From: Calcarisporiella thermophila CBS 279.70
Lineage: Eukaryota > Calcarisporiellomycota
Length of the DNA stretch: 64,000 nucleotides
NCBI RefSeq assembly: GCF_041956535.1
Contig: NW_027192210.1
Span: 256,021 to 320,020 of the forward strand
Reading direction: 5' to 3'
The notes under the pieces were generated by a model. That model had not been told where the DNA came from and ran no database searches. It was given only the letters and a program-made list of their open reading frames with translations. Shown here in pieces: positions 31,876 through 43,617 of this stretch. The position numbers and the translations under genes are program-made. The first letter of the stretch is position 1. The number at the start of each line of letters is the position of its first letter.

Positions 31876-33889
31876 CTATTTCAGTTTCTCTCCGTCGGAT
31901 GTATACACAGGTATTGTCCGCCCCCCTTCGTCCTCTCTTCCCCCGACCTTGATCTTCGAGGAGAGCTGCCACCGTAATTGACCCACTCTCAGCGCCTCCA
32001 CATATTCGCAGGGTAAATGGTCGTTGAAGAAAAACGGAAACACCAGGCGCTCCGCCAGCCGCAACCAACTTTCCTGAGGCATTCGCAGCAAAATATGGTG
32101 GTTCAAGAGGCCTGAGGGGTGCAGATAGGAGATGCCGCGGGGCGAAACCGGCTCATCAGTGATTGGGTCGGGAGGATAAAGGGTGATGTTGCGAGCGCTA
32201 TCGATGAAGACGAGCGTGCCCGGAGGGATGGCGTAGCTCCACCATGCGGGGACGCGTGCGACCACATCATTGTTGTGGACATGGTGGAAGAATTTGGAGG
32301 TGAGGGCCCGTCCGAATATTCTAATAGTGAAAGAGAGTGTGTGAGAGGCAACCAAGGCAACACCCGTCATCCTCTTTTCTTGATGCTAACCTTGAGTGCT
32401 CGAAATCGCCGATCTTCGGTTGACCATACGTATACAGACCCTCAAATATATCCAGGAGCGGGCTGTTATACTGAACCATTTTCGCTACGAACACGCTTGC
32501 CAATCCCCCACCCAGACTATGACCCGTGATATACAACCGTTTTCTGCCGCGCCTTCGGTCGAACCGGATCGATCCGCGCCGCGGTCGATAGTATGCATGG
32601 TTTCCATTGCCGAGGATCACGCCTCCTGTGCTCTCGTCATCGGAAGAGGAATTGTCGTGGAGCAGCTCTGTAGCACCCGGGTAATCTCGCTCCACCAAGT
32701 TCAGGATCCAGTTTTCAGCCTGTGCATAGGCACTCTCCCAGGGCACCTCCGTGCCGAGAAAGCGGTGGTCAACCGGCTCGCGGACGTGGCGTAACACGCT
32801 CACAATGACAAACTCGATGAGCTGCACGGTCGCACGCAAAGCTGTCTTGATGGTTCGCTGAAGGGAAGTGTTGGAGAGCTCGATATTGAGGGTGGAGGAG
32901 CGTGGGGTCACCTTGGACGGATCCGGCGGCTCACCCAAGGCCTGGTCGAAGCCACCATGGACTCTGCCCATCTGCCCGTGATAGGGGGAGACCAGCGGCT
33001 TCAACCGGTGCTGCAAGTCGGTCGAAAGGTGCTGCAAATTTAGGGGCTGCGACCCCCTGAATACAAGCACGATGTCGTCTCCCTTCTCCACGATGATCCC
33101 ACAGGTATTCTTGTAGGCAATTGGCTTCAGTGTCGACATATCAAAACCACCATGGCGCTCCAATTCATACTTAATCACAGGAAGATCTTCATACGATAAT
33201 TTGGAGAGCATGGCCAGCGTGAAAGCAATTGTACGAGAGTAAAATGGCATTCGAGGCACTAGATGGCTTCCTTCGAGACGTGCCAATCGGGCCGCTTCGG
33301 CAAATTCGTTGGCTATTTCCTCGTCCTCCAGGGCGGCCTTGGAATCATCGAAAAGCCCTAGAGGCTGAAATCGCGTGTCACATGCATTGACGAGAGAAAA
33401 GGGCCGACCAGTCGGGGCGTGGTGTCCAACAAACCGCTTCAGCACCGCCCGGACCATGGCATCGCCTGTCAAGAGCAAAATAAACCAAATGAAGAACAAG
33501 ATTCTCAGAAACCATCCTGAGATCTCTGCTATGACGGGCACCCTTGACAAGAGCCGCGCGATGGGGGTCACCACCATGGCTACCGTGGTGAGCACGCGGA
33601 GGACAAGCGGAGTAGCAAAGTTGACTATCTTGAAGGAGAGATAGACAATGAGGCCACCCCCCAACAGGAGGAATACCAAAGCAAACCACGAGAAGGCGAG
33701 CCAGTACCGTTCCGCGGCTACCAGCCAGAGTCCGAAGGTGAGCCCGAGGATGCCGAGGAAGGGAAAGAGGGCATAGTCCCAGCTCATTCGGCTCGACGTC
33801 CGTCGAGAGCGCTTCTTAGCTGTGGGAGAGGCCTTGGAGTTGGACGAAAAGGAGATGGAGCTCAATGATTTCTCATTGTTATCCGCCAT
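31876..33889 (-). CDS. Membrane-bound class-3 lipase (diacylglycerol-lipase-like)
   Basis: Two exons (32391..33889 and 31876..32320) join to 647 residues. The N-terminal third has a Ser/Arg-rich head followed by at least three hydrophobic segments (FPFLGILGLTFGLWLV, WLAFSWFALVFLLLGGGLIV, LRILFFIWFILLL). The lipase_3 core begins IVEKGDDIVLVFRGSQ. The nucleophile elbow is GHSLGGG near residue 470, the acid is in VHNNDVVARVP, and a late His is in GLLNHHIL. A long insertion of about 110 residues separates the HGGFD strand from the elbow. Such proteins hydrolyse acylglycerols at membranes. The frame also opens at an upstream Met (33925), but MADNNEK at 33889 is the more plausible start. Confidence 0.86.
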
Positions 33890-35415
33890 TAAAATTAAGA
33901 ATGCAACCAGATCTATTAAGAGCAAGTGAGAATTTGCCCCAATCTTTTTGTACTGCTCTCTGAAATCGGTGGCTCTGATTCATAGTCATATGCTCCGATA
34001 GAGCAAAGGTCAAGCCGCAGGTTCCCTGACTATGCCCAGCAATTTGGACTATATAACAAAAAATCCAGCCCTCCGGCTCTGTGTTGGTAAGGAACGAGGC
34101 CTGAGCCAACACGGAGTAAGGATGGAATAACAATCATAGTAGATCCCCAAAGATAAGTCCTGCTGCTTAGGCAATATATGGGCACGATGCCGCTTGCTGC
34201 ATGAGTTGGAATCCTAGTTATCTAGGTTTTTAATAGAATAAGATTCTTTGAACTGATTACAAAGATGCGGGTTAAAGAATGCGTCCATTGGGAGGCAACT
34301 ATGCATACCGAAAACCAGGATGGTAACTGCGATGCGACTATCGATACAGGTAAGAATGGATGTCAGGTGTCGGCCTTACTGTACTTTAACAGCTTATCTC
34401 TAAATGCAATATTTTTATCTAGTAGGGCTAAAAAAAATTATCTGCGTAGTGCTATAATGAATCACTCAACCTCCTGCATCGTTTCGAATGCATGGGAATA
34501 ACTATGGAGGATATCTGAACATGTCTTGGCATTGGAGCACTGGTTGTTGATGGCAGCTTTCATTTTTCATTAAAATTTGCCAAGATCTACTGTATATTCG
34601 CCGGCGTTATTCATAAATTAAGCTTATCCTAGAGGCTTCATGTGTTATCCCATTCGCTATGCAGCCTATATCTTGGTTATGACTATTAGGGACCTTGGGG
34701 AAGGCAAAACTTTTCATATAGAGTCTTTGGATACTAGATGATACAAAACCGGAGATACTCCCATATTTACGCTACCTATTGTGAAGGGCTGCTAAGAGGA
34801 TTAGCCCGGCATCTTAGTGATAGACGCCAGTTTATATAAGGTTTAGCGGCTAGTGAAAGATGGAATAAATTTCAGGGATTATTAAATTAACTATTGAGAG
34901 GAGAGTGTTATTTGTGGGCGAGGGTTGACTATCAAAAGTATTATTCAATAAGAGCGGGGACGGTTTAGCATGGAGCATCATCAGTATATTTAGCACTAGA
35001 TTTGCTTAAATCTATGCTATATATCGCTCTTATACGACAGACGGCAGAGACTATATACATTATTTTATATTATTTATTATATCCTGATAACCCTTCTTGT
35101 TTAAAGTGAATAGATTGGGGGAAATTGTTAGCTAAAAGTCTAAAACTAAAGCTTTTGATGAAGAGATTCTTTTGTATCAATCTTTTCGTATATATGTTCA
35201 GCCAGAAAATTTGCCTTTGCTCTAGTTCAACCCTTGTCAAGGTCAACTCCAATTTACAAGTATATCTTGTCACTAAAAAAGGGGAAAGGGGCTCATAAGC
35301 CACCATATCTGTCTGTGCTCCATTTTTCTCAAAGCTGAGCGCGTAATATTATATATCCCGATCAACCCATCATATAATCAATTGTTGCCGTCTCTCCTAT
35401 CATCATATAATCATC
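33890..35415. other. Gene-free AT-rich stretch (1.5 kb)
   Basis: Markedly AT-rich, with scattered short frames and no family resemblance. It separates the divergent starts of the lipase and SVP26 genes. A TATATAA-like sequence near 34835 and ATATTATATATC at about 35350 are of uncertain meaning. It may include decayed sequence, but I recognise none. Confidence 0.5.
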
Positions 35416-36318
35416 ATGGGACTAATGTTCTTATTAGCATACGCGGGTCTGGGGATCGCATTTTTATTCGCTACACTTAGTCTTGGTATTGTACCTGTAA
35501 ACTGGTTTGCGAACCATCTCTAACTAGAATACCCCTTTTACTTTCGGTGGTAGCTTGCGGGCTATACTATCTTGCAGAGTTAGTGGAGGGTAAGCTAGAT
35601 CGCGTGAATACACTCTTATAATCTCTTTGAAACTTTTCATAAGGCTGACTTATGCTTTATGATCGTGATTTTGGATTTCAGAGTATACGGTGATGACCAA
35701 AAAAGTCATTACGTGGATTACATGGGTAGACGGGCTATATTTTCCCGGACGCTTCACGCGCCGAATCTAACTGGGGTTATACTATTAGACTATCGCAGCA
35801 TTACATGTGATTCTCTGGATTTCCGACCGCTTGCCCACGTTTAACGTGTTGTTTGGACTATTATCGTTGGGAGTTTACAGCCTAAACCTACGAACCTTCC
35901 CATTCATCAAACTGTCAAGCCCGGCGTTTATTCTTAGTTGCGGTACACCATCCCATCCTCGTGGTTTTTCCCCCCTGGTTGATATACTTACTAACGATTT
36001 TCTTCGGGATTGCTCTTTTCTCTCAACATCATAGTCTTCACTCTAGCCGATCACTTCATGTGGTTCAAGTATTTCACCAGCCACTACTACAGCTTTAGCG
36101 AGGTGGCCTCCTTCTTTGGATTGTGTGTATGGCTCGTGCCATTTGCATATTTCATTTCATTAAGTGCAAATGATAATGCACTTCCCCATTTCGATCCTCG
36201 AGTCCACAACCCTGACGCGCTTCCGTCGGTGGTGAAAACAGGGCTCGTGAAGCAAATCCTAAATTTCGTCTTGCGAAAAAAGGACGAAGGTTTACCCTCG
36301 CAGCAAAAAGACATGTAA
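35416..36318 (+). CDS. SVP26: SVP26/TEX261 family ER-Golgi cargo receptor
   Basis: Multi-pass protein that sorts membrane cargo into COPII vesicles. Five exons (35416..35485, 35554..35589, 35682..35725, 35789..35942, 36035..36318) join to 195 residues. Family signatures fall across introns: CGLYYLAELVEEYTV (exons 2-3), then LRTFPFIKLSSPAFILSC in exon 4, which matches the TFPFI-L-SP-FILSC block of TEX261. Exon 5 has HYYSFSEVASFFGLCVWLVPFAYFISLSA. Four hydrophobic segments are visible. The 36-nt second exon is unusually short but fixed by phase and by the LYYLAEL motif. Confidence 0.92.
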
Positions 36319-36642
36319 TAGAGGAAGTTATGGTCTGGAGAGAGGGGGAAAGAGGGGATATAGGATGAGAGGAAAACTTAGAGTGTGATACTATTATTAT
36401 TCAATTGTTTTTTAACTGTGTAATACTTGCGTGCGCTATTTGACATTACTATAAAACTACGGCATGACAATAAGTTGTATTTAAGCCATCTATTTCCTTA
36501 ATTTGAGTCAAATCCTCAATAGGTCCCCATCCGTATTACTAAGACTCGGGTGGCGCATTGGTAACGGATGACATATAAAATAGGGGGAAATTGAAATGAA
36601 CGGCAAGTCAAAATACAAACTTAGATTGATAATAGATTGATA
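36319..36642. other. Short intergenic region
   Basis: 324 bp between two plus-strand genes. AT-rich, presumably the SVP26 terminator and the cytochrome b5 promoter. No gene seen. Confidence 0.5.
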
Positions 36643-37261
36643 ATGGATCGCCTCAAAGTGCCATTGTTGGGTGGTTTTCTTGCACCTAGTGTTCGCCCGC
36701 CGCCTCCCTTGGACGAAAAGATAGATTCTCCTGTCAATATTATTCCCGATCTAGACGGTATTTTATCCGATGGCGGTGATCGCCCGGTTTATTTATGAAT
36801 CCATGATGATGGGTCGCTCATTTGATTATATCTTTTTAGACTCCCCCGCTGCGTTTCCCTCACCCGATGGCCCACAAATGAGAGCGCCTACACGCATCCC
36901 AAATAGCACCGGCCCTCGTACTCGTCATCGGCAAAAAATTGTACTTCCTCCCGGATCTTCTCCTCTCGACTGGGCTCGCCTCAAATCGAGCGGCGCCGAT
37001 TTACGTGCGGGCCACACTACTTTGGGCCGTTATACTCTTGAGGATCTCAAACAGCACAAGACAGTTGATGACTGCTGGACAGCCATTCAGGGGAAGGTGT
37101 ATAATCTGACTCCTTATGTTCGATTTCATCCGGGCGGGGAACGGGATCTACTTAGGATCGCAGGCCGGGATGGAACCAAGCTGTTCCTGAGTACCCACGC
37201 ATGGGTGAATGTAGAGATATTATTAGACAAGTGCTTAGTAGGTTTCTTGGTGTCGGAATAA
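36643..37261 (+). CDS. Cytochrome b5-domain protein (Irc21/NCB5OR-type)
   Basis: Haem electron carrier. Two exons (36643..36757 and 36840..37261) join to 178 residues. The N-terminal 90 residues are Pro-rich and disordered. The b5 domain runs from about 103 to the end: YTLEDLKQHKTVDDCW, then FHPGGE, with axial haem His at about 135, and STHAWVN with the second His at about 158. The HAWVN form and the preceding LDWARLKSSG motif are those of Irc21 and the N-terminal part of NCB5OR, not of microsomal b5. There is no membrane anchor. The protein ends right after the b5 fold (LVGFLVSE), so no reductase is fused. Confidence 0.9.
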
Positions 37262-37582
37262 GCCAATAGACCCATACCCTCTGTTTTTATATTCCCTCTC
37301 CTGATGTGTTTTCGCACAACATTAAGCGGGGATCTCTTCCTCCATTGTATTCTAGTCCCAAGCTCACTGCTCTGAGGCCGTTGCCTTGGCTCAAGGCATC
37401 CATACCTTCCTCCCCCACCATTTCCCCTCTCTTCTCTAGTCAATCCTCAATTAAAGCATTATCCCCCTCTCGTCAAGGATATATTTAATATTTTCTATTG
37501 TTTCAGTTTATTCCATTTATAATACAGGTTCTTTTGAGTACTTTACATACACTCCTTACCCATTTGCCTAACGAGATGCCTC
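37262..37582. other. Short convergent intergenic region
   Basis: 321 bp between the b5 stop and the palmitoyltransferase stop. No gene seen; serves as 3' flanks. Confidence 0.5.
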
Positions 37583-39145
37583 CTAAAATCGAGGGGGGTA
37601 AAGAATTTCCTTGAGGTTACTCCGCCATCCCTGGTCATAGAGGTTCCCAACTTGCGACTGGTGGGTCACTCTGACAGATCCTCGCGGCAGCAGCCCAGAA
37701 GAAGAGGACAAGGTTGGTGTGGAAGAGGTGGGAGAAGCGTGTTGAGGTTGAGGGCTAGGTTGTAGGATCACGAGCCTTTTTCTTTTTTTATCGGCTGCCC
37801 GGTGCTGTGCTTCTGTGTTTCCCTTGCGCCGCCGCCGACCTTTATGGGTTGCTAATCCTTCCGCCTCGCCCACGTTGCCTTCATCGAACACATAGTACAC
37901 TCGCCCCATGGCTATCTCCTCGTCAAGATCCTCCCACTTGAAAATCTCGTTCGTAGTCATCCCTTTCCAGGCCATAACCCACACCTGGTACCAGAAGAAA
38001 ACCCCTACGACCACGGCGGTGACTCCCGCGAAAATCCCAATCGACCCCAATATTCTATACCGATACAAGAGGAAAACAAAGGACTGGAACAGGCTCAACT
38101 GCACGTGGCGGCCGGTCCCAGAGTCGACGAAATAAGATCTAGCAAGGTGATGTTCATCGTATTTGGCTCGGTATATTTGCCCCACAAGATACATGCCGTA
38201 GTAGCAGATATGCTGGATAGAGGCGAGGAAGAGAAGAAAGTATCGGGCGTTGTTTGCTCCAATGCATGTATTGACCCAGCCGCAGTGATGGTCGAATTTG
38301 GCAACGCAGCGGTTGCAGATAGAGCAATGTTTGGAACGAGGAGGTCTAGTGTGCCAAGATAAAATTCATCAAAAGAACCATCAGCGCCACCTCATTATAG
38401 GTCATGTGTAAACCATGACAGGAAAGAGTGCATACTTTTGGAAATTACACGTTCGACACATACGCGGTTCATACAGCACGTAGTCATAATCATAGGCCTG
38501 CAACCATTTCTCCACATTCTCCGGAGTTATAAATCCTGGATCTGCTGCGCATACCAAATAAAAGGACCCGTATATATAGACAATAAAGAGGGGTATAATG
38601 AATCTAGAAACGCAATGCAACGAGATGGATATTCAATCCACAGATCAAAAATAAGACAGAGACATCTATTTACTTATGAATGGAGGAAAGATAAGGGCCT
38701 GGTATCTCGTTCCACCCCGTGCTCAAGAATCCAACAATGAGTAAAGTAATAAGAAATAGGTATACTATCTATTGAATAGGTCAGTCAATGAAAAAAGTCC
38801 AGAAAATGCGGCACATCGACTCTCATACCTGAAGAATAGGATTGCGTGAGTCACAGCAATATACCCATGAGTTTTCTAGACTGCTCATGCACCCAACACT
38901 GCATGTGCTTCTTAGCAATTTCACGGTGAAGGCGGGAAGCCCCTCCGTCAACCACAGATATAAAGACCCGATAGGTCCGTCGCGAAAATACACTGATTGA
39001 CCAAATAAGAGCACAAAAAGAATGAATGCTATTACTGCGAAGTAAGCGATGAGGATGAGCACTATATTCTGGAGAGAGATGATGATAGATCGTAAAATGC
39101 AAAAGTTCCCATCGTACTGGCGTAAAGGGCGAGCACTCTTACCAT
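37583..39145 (-). CDS. SWF1: DHHC palmitoyltransferase, Swf1/ZDHHC4-like
   Basis: Integral-membrane protein S-acyltransferase. Swf1 in yeast palmitoylates juxtamembrane cysteines of SNAREs. Five exons: 39143..39145 (the ATG alone), 38829..39068, 38674..38768, 38436..38603, 37583..38345, giving 422 residues. After a first membrane segment ([21 protein letters not shown]) comes [15 protein letters not shown], like the Swf1 luminal start. Two more hydrophobic segments precede the Cys-rich domain: [22 protein letters not shown], then [14 protein letters not shown] with the catalytic DHHC at about 187-190. Gly follows DHHC where Pro or Ile/Val is usual. The tail is basic and Ser/Pro-rich. Confidence 0.88.
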
Positions 39146-39307
39146 GACAGATTGAAGGAAATGAACAATAATTTCTTTAACGGAACAAAATAAAGGAGTA
39201 TTTTTAGCCCCCAGCTCTATTTTAAGGAAATAAGCACGTCAAAAGAAAGCTAGATGTTCTCTCACCTAATTTCCGCCCGCATTTCTCCTCACTTGAATAA
39301 AATCAAA

Positions 39308-40241
39308 ATGTCCCTGAATCAATCCTTCCAACGCTGGCACACTCTCGCTACCCCGCTTGGTGCCGATCTTGCTCCCTTGCTCCAAGTCATGGCCCTAAAT
39401 TCCTCAAATAGCCCCGAGCTTGCTTCCAAAATTGTGGAGACAAGACTGAATGAAATAGAAAGCGAAGAGGACAAGGTTTTATTTCTAACACGAGTAAGGG
39501 AAGCAGTTCTGAAAGGAATGTTGTTGAGTGGCGTCCCAAGAGTAAGTTTATTGTGTCCTATACAGATTAAAGCTTGTAACAGCAGGTCTCCCGTGGTTGT
39601 GTAGGTGATTAACACGTTGAGCCATATCTCAGGGGTGGTGGATCCTTCTCTCATGGAAAAACTTCCAAAGGAATCCACCAAGTAATAAAGCCGGATGCCC
39701 GCCTTTAATATATTTGCAATGTTTAATAATCCCCGGGACTTTATTCTTCTTTCAGGAAAATTACGAGCATGGAGGATTTCGCAAGAATCCACGCGAGGGG
39801 AGACAGTTTCTTCGACAAAGGCAGGCCGACAGTCGACTAGAATTAGTCCTATGCTCTGGCTGATGATTCTCTTTCTGTCTTCAGTGTATGGCAGTCAGGC
39901 GACCAAAGTACGCGAGGTGCTCCGAGGCTATAATCCCGATCTCATGGATTTCGTGCAAGACAGCTACGGGCGTTACCTGTCCGACGAGCGCCTGTTGAGC
40001 AGTGTGGAGACGGAGCTCTGCGTCATTGCCGCGCTGGTACCCATGGGTGTGGAGCCACAGGTGAGAAGCCTCGCACAAGCTTTTTAATCCTAGGATAGAA
40101 GGATGCACGCTGATGTATTTCGATTAGCTGAAATCACATTGCATCGGCGCAATGAACGTTGGGGCAACCAAGGAGCAGGTGGAGACGGTGCTCTCTCTTG
40201 CGAAGGCGGTGCTGCAAGACGTCCAGGAGCGTCGCCAGTAG
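39308..40241 (+). CDS. Carboxymuconolactone-decarboxylase (CMD/AhpD-like) domain protein
   Basis: Five exons (39308..39541, 39605..39681, 39756..39820, 39885..40060, 40128..40241) join to 221 residues. The C-terminal half carries the CMD fold: a helical FARIHARGDSFFDKVYG region, ETELCVIAALVPMG, and HCIGAMNVGATKEQVETVL, which matches the H-x-GALNxGATxEEI hallmark. Only a single Cys is seen there, not the AhpD CxxC, so a peroxidase role is doubtful. Fungal relatives include peroxisomal Pxp2, but this one ends ERRQ and lacks a PTS1. Intron 3 appears to use a GC donor. An upstream in-frame ATG at 39254 would add a basic, amphipathic 18 residues. It is divergent from SWF1 (162 bp between starts). 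Confidence 0.8.
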
Positions 40242-41006
40242 ACGCTGTCGGCTAGAGAAAAGCCGAAGCTATAGAGCAGGCAAGGCCTATACGGTGTATT
40301 AGAATAGAATTAAGTAGGATAGAATAGGATTAGCTTCATCCACAAATAAAGATTTCCATTGTTGCAAAGATGGCGAGGAACACGTTTGAATTGTGCATCT
40401 TATTCCTCTTCATTACTTGATTCTGGGCCATTTGAGGCTTGGACAGCCTGATCGGGCGATATGCTTTTTTTTTTAATTTTCGTATATTTGGCAGTGATGC
40501 TTAGGTGGCTTTTTTTTTCCGGCATCCTTCACGCGCGGAAAGACATATTAATGCAATCAAAGGACTAGGGCGATGAGGAAAAAAGAAATCCAAAAAAAAA
40601 ACTGGTGTCTCTCCACTATTCCCCTCCCGCGGCCTCCCAATTAATTTCCCAACCGTGCTCTCCCCACTTGGGCTCCTCTCCTGCCTGCTGTATGGTGTAA
40701 GGTTGTGTGGATATCCAACAGATGCCATTTCGGATCTCCACTTGTATGTTTCCTTTTATATACTCTATTATTTTCCCTTTTAATTCTTGTTCCTTCCGCT
40801 CCTAGGCTGACGGTGTAAGAGGGGAAAACGAAACCCGTATTTGTGTTGTGGTTACCGTTTACATATATACTCTTATAGAAACAGAGGAAAAAGAAGATTG
40901 TTTATATTTTTAACTTTCCCTGCAAGTCGCTTCCCCCCCCCCCTATTTTCTTTTTCTTTTTCTCTTTCTTCCTCTTTCTCTTGCATTGCTTCCTTCTCTC
41001 CATTAT
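40242..41006. other. Intergenic, promoter of the GATA-PHD gene
   Basis: 765 bp between two plus-strand genes. It has several poly-T, poly-A and poly-C runs (C run near 40935) and pyrimidine-rich CTTTTTCT repeats just upstream of the next gene, typical of fungal promoters. No gene seen. Confidence 0.5.
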
Positions 41007-42631
41007 ATGACACTGCATTCGCATTCAGACCCTATACCAAAAGTCAGCATGGGCCTCCAGCATGTACAACACTGCGCTCTCTCCCAAAGCCAGGTGCGCT
41101 CCCTCACCTCATTCAACCCGCCCTCCTCGCAGTCCCCGCTCCTCCACCTGCTCTGCGCCTCTTGCCGCGCGCGCCTTTCTCGTGGCCCGTCGCACCCGCA
41201 GCGCATTGACGAACTCTGCAAATCCTGCAAGACACAGTGGTTTTCAAATGCGACCGCTGCCTCCTCCCCTCTTGGGATTTCCCTCTACAGCTATACCTCC
41301 CCTCCCATTCATACAACCTGCCTGCCCATTACCACTATCAGTTTCGAACAAAACACCGACCGGGGCGGTGTGGTGTTACGGGACGTCTTTCTGTCAGAGG
41401 GGGGAAGGGAAAATAGAGAAGCGGACGCGTTTGAATGGCTTCTTGCGCCGCCCCCTTCATCGACCTATATGCAATCAGCAATGCCAGAATGCAATTGGAC
41501 CGGTGACAGCACGCTAAATTTGTCTCCTCCACTCTCTCCGGCAGAGGGTGCTCTTTTCGACACCGATGGCTTGTTTAATTTTGGTCCATTGGACGAGGGA
41601 ATCGGGCTGGGCATCACATTAAATCCTGAAGAAAAGCGAACCAGGCCTAGGAAAATTGACTTTGAAGAGTACGTCCATGAGGATAGGAACGCGATGTTAA
41701 CTCCGGTGTCTCCCCCTATTTCCATCATACCACCCAAGGGATTGGGGGGAGAAATGGACGAGTACGCTGAGACATTTGGAAACGAACTGTTGGAGGGTCA
41801 GCGAAAAAAGAGAAAAATCGAGCAGGACGCGTTGGGCTTTGAAGAAACCGTAAGAATGATGGGCGAAGAAGATGCGGATGAAACAGAAGATATTAAAAAA
41901 AGGGATGGGGATGAGGACGAGAATAGGGAAGAAGGAGAGGACGAAGAGGACGAAGAGGACGAAGAAGAGGAGGAGGAGGAGGAAGACGAGGAAGATGATG
42001 ATGATGATGACGAGGAAGACGTGGAGATTGACAAGGACAGGAGATACGAAGAGGGGGAGAATGAGGAAGACAAAGAGAATGAGGAGATTAACCAGTTTCA
42101 AGATTTTGGTGAACCATGTCCCCCGCGTCCCACTCGGCATCCTACCCTATTTCAACAGGTGAGACAGTTTACTTGCAGTGGTCATAGAGCTTCCTTGTCC
42201 TTGACCGAGCTATTCTCTCATTTTAACAGCTCACAAAGGCACAACGCGATTGGTGCAGATACTGCGGCACCACTGAGGGTGTGAACTGGCGTCCTGGCCC
42301 TTGGGGCAAGCGCACTCTATGCAATAAGCATGGCTGCGACTACAAGGGATATGGGTTTGCCTGCAAACTCCCGCGCCTAGATCTCACCGAATTTGTGAAG
42401 GAGACGGTTGCCGACCGCGACCGCCCAGTTCTCCAGCTTTACTGCGTCGAATGCCAGAGGAAGGAGTCGTGGAAAGGCAATGTGCTTGTTCGATGTGAGG
42501 GTTGTCCCAAGGCGTTTCACCAGCGTTGCTACTCCGGAGGCATCGAAAGTTCTATCGTAGAAGGAAAGGACGTGTGGGTGTGTGATGCGGCGTGTTATGA
42601 GAATGTGAAAAAGAAACGCATAGGTAGCTAG
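41007..42631 (+). CDS. GATA-like zinc finger plus PHD finger protein
   Basis: Probable nuclear chromatin or transcription factor. Two exons (41007..42158 and 42230..42631) join to 517 residues from the first ATG in frame; 41049 is an alternative. Near residues 45-75, LLCASCRARL and ELCKSCKTQW form a Cys-pair knuckle. A very acidic segment (Asp/Glu runs, about 305-360) follows a KKRKIE basic patch. Exon 2 carries a GATA-like finger at about 392-425: WCRYCG, WRPGPWGKRTLCNKHGC, in which the last normal Cys ligand is His (CNKH). Then a PHD-type finger: LYCVECQ, VRCEGCPKAFHQRC, WVCDAAC. The combination is unusual, and I cannot name an orthologue. Confidence 0.85.
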
Positions 42632-43617
42632 TTTCTCGCTTATTATTTAGGGGGTTTCCGTTAACTGACAAAGCTTTTTTATTTATTGCTTTAAAAATCC
42701 AACATCATCTTAGTGGTTGAATTGACCCGAAAGCATCTTCCCCTTATGAACACTCCCAAATCCTCCTCTGCCTTAGCCTCTCTAACGGAAATAACAAAAA
42801 GGGCTCGGGGCTAATCGTCTGACTTATACGTTCTTTTTTATTCTGTCATATATTTTCTTCTTCACTCTCGCATTCGACTGGTACATACGTGTAAAGGATA
42901 CTTTTGTGAATATTATTTTGTTTTTCTCAATTGGAAAGGATTCTGCGAATACAGATAGACTTGGCAAGGTTAAATTTGCACTTACATATCGGGGGGCCCC
43001 TATGCTAATTTTGAAACAAATGAGGTATCTAGATTGTGGATGCATTCAAAAAAAAAACCGTTTTCCCCATTTTCACCAAGATCTGAGATGGAATGACATA
43101 ACGCAGCCGAAATCACTAACCTGGTTCCTGTCTGCGGATAATCTTTGGATGGATCAAGAGAGAGTCTATCTGAAAATCTATTAAAATGGGTGGATATTCC
43201 GCCATTTTTTTTAGTAAATGCATGTGACTCCTCCAGACAAAAAAAGATATGCGCTGGTGCTTTTTCAAGCAAATCGTGCCCCGTAAGATCCGGTCGAAAC
43301 TGGAATACGCGACTCTTCCTTATCGAAGGCCATTTTGAGGAGAATCGTAGGGGATAGTCTCTAGAGGAAAATGATATCTTAATTCAGCCATTGGAAGGGG
43401 GAAAATAACAAAATCGCACCAACTGCGCCTCCCACCCATATCATCCGGAACTTCAACTTATTGACGCGTTCGAGACGCGTTCCTCACAGTATTCCATCTA
43501 AGCATCCAGCCTTCTTTCCCTTCTCATTTACGGTATTTTTTTTCTTCAAAAGGGCCCCCGAATTGAGCCACTGAGTCACTTTGCAAGTCCATCGCGTTAG
43601 AACTCGTTTTCAAATGT
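42632..43617. other. Intergenic upstream of the ankyrin gene
   Basis: 986 bp. It carries the 3' flank of the GATA-PHD gene and the promoter of the ankyrin gene, including a tandem MCB pair listed separately. No gene seen. Confidence 0.5.
43464..43480 (+). promoter_or_regulatory. Tandem MCB-like elements (two ACGCGT)
   Basis: ACGCGT at 43464..43469 and 43475..43480, part of a directly repeated ACGCGTTC with an 11-bp period, close to one helical turn. It lies about 138-154 bp before the ATG at 43618. Yeast MBF targets often carry paired MCBs. Function here is inferred. Confidence 0.5.

Noticed and set aside
33890-33925. Upstream in-frame Met for the membrane lipase
   Set aside because: It would add a short hydrophobic MLLIDLVAFLIL before MADNNEK; MADNNEK is the more usual type of start, and the upstream Met lies in likely 5' UTR.
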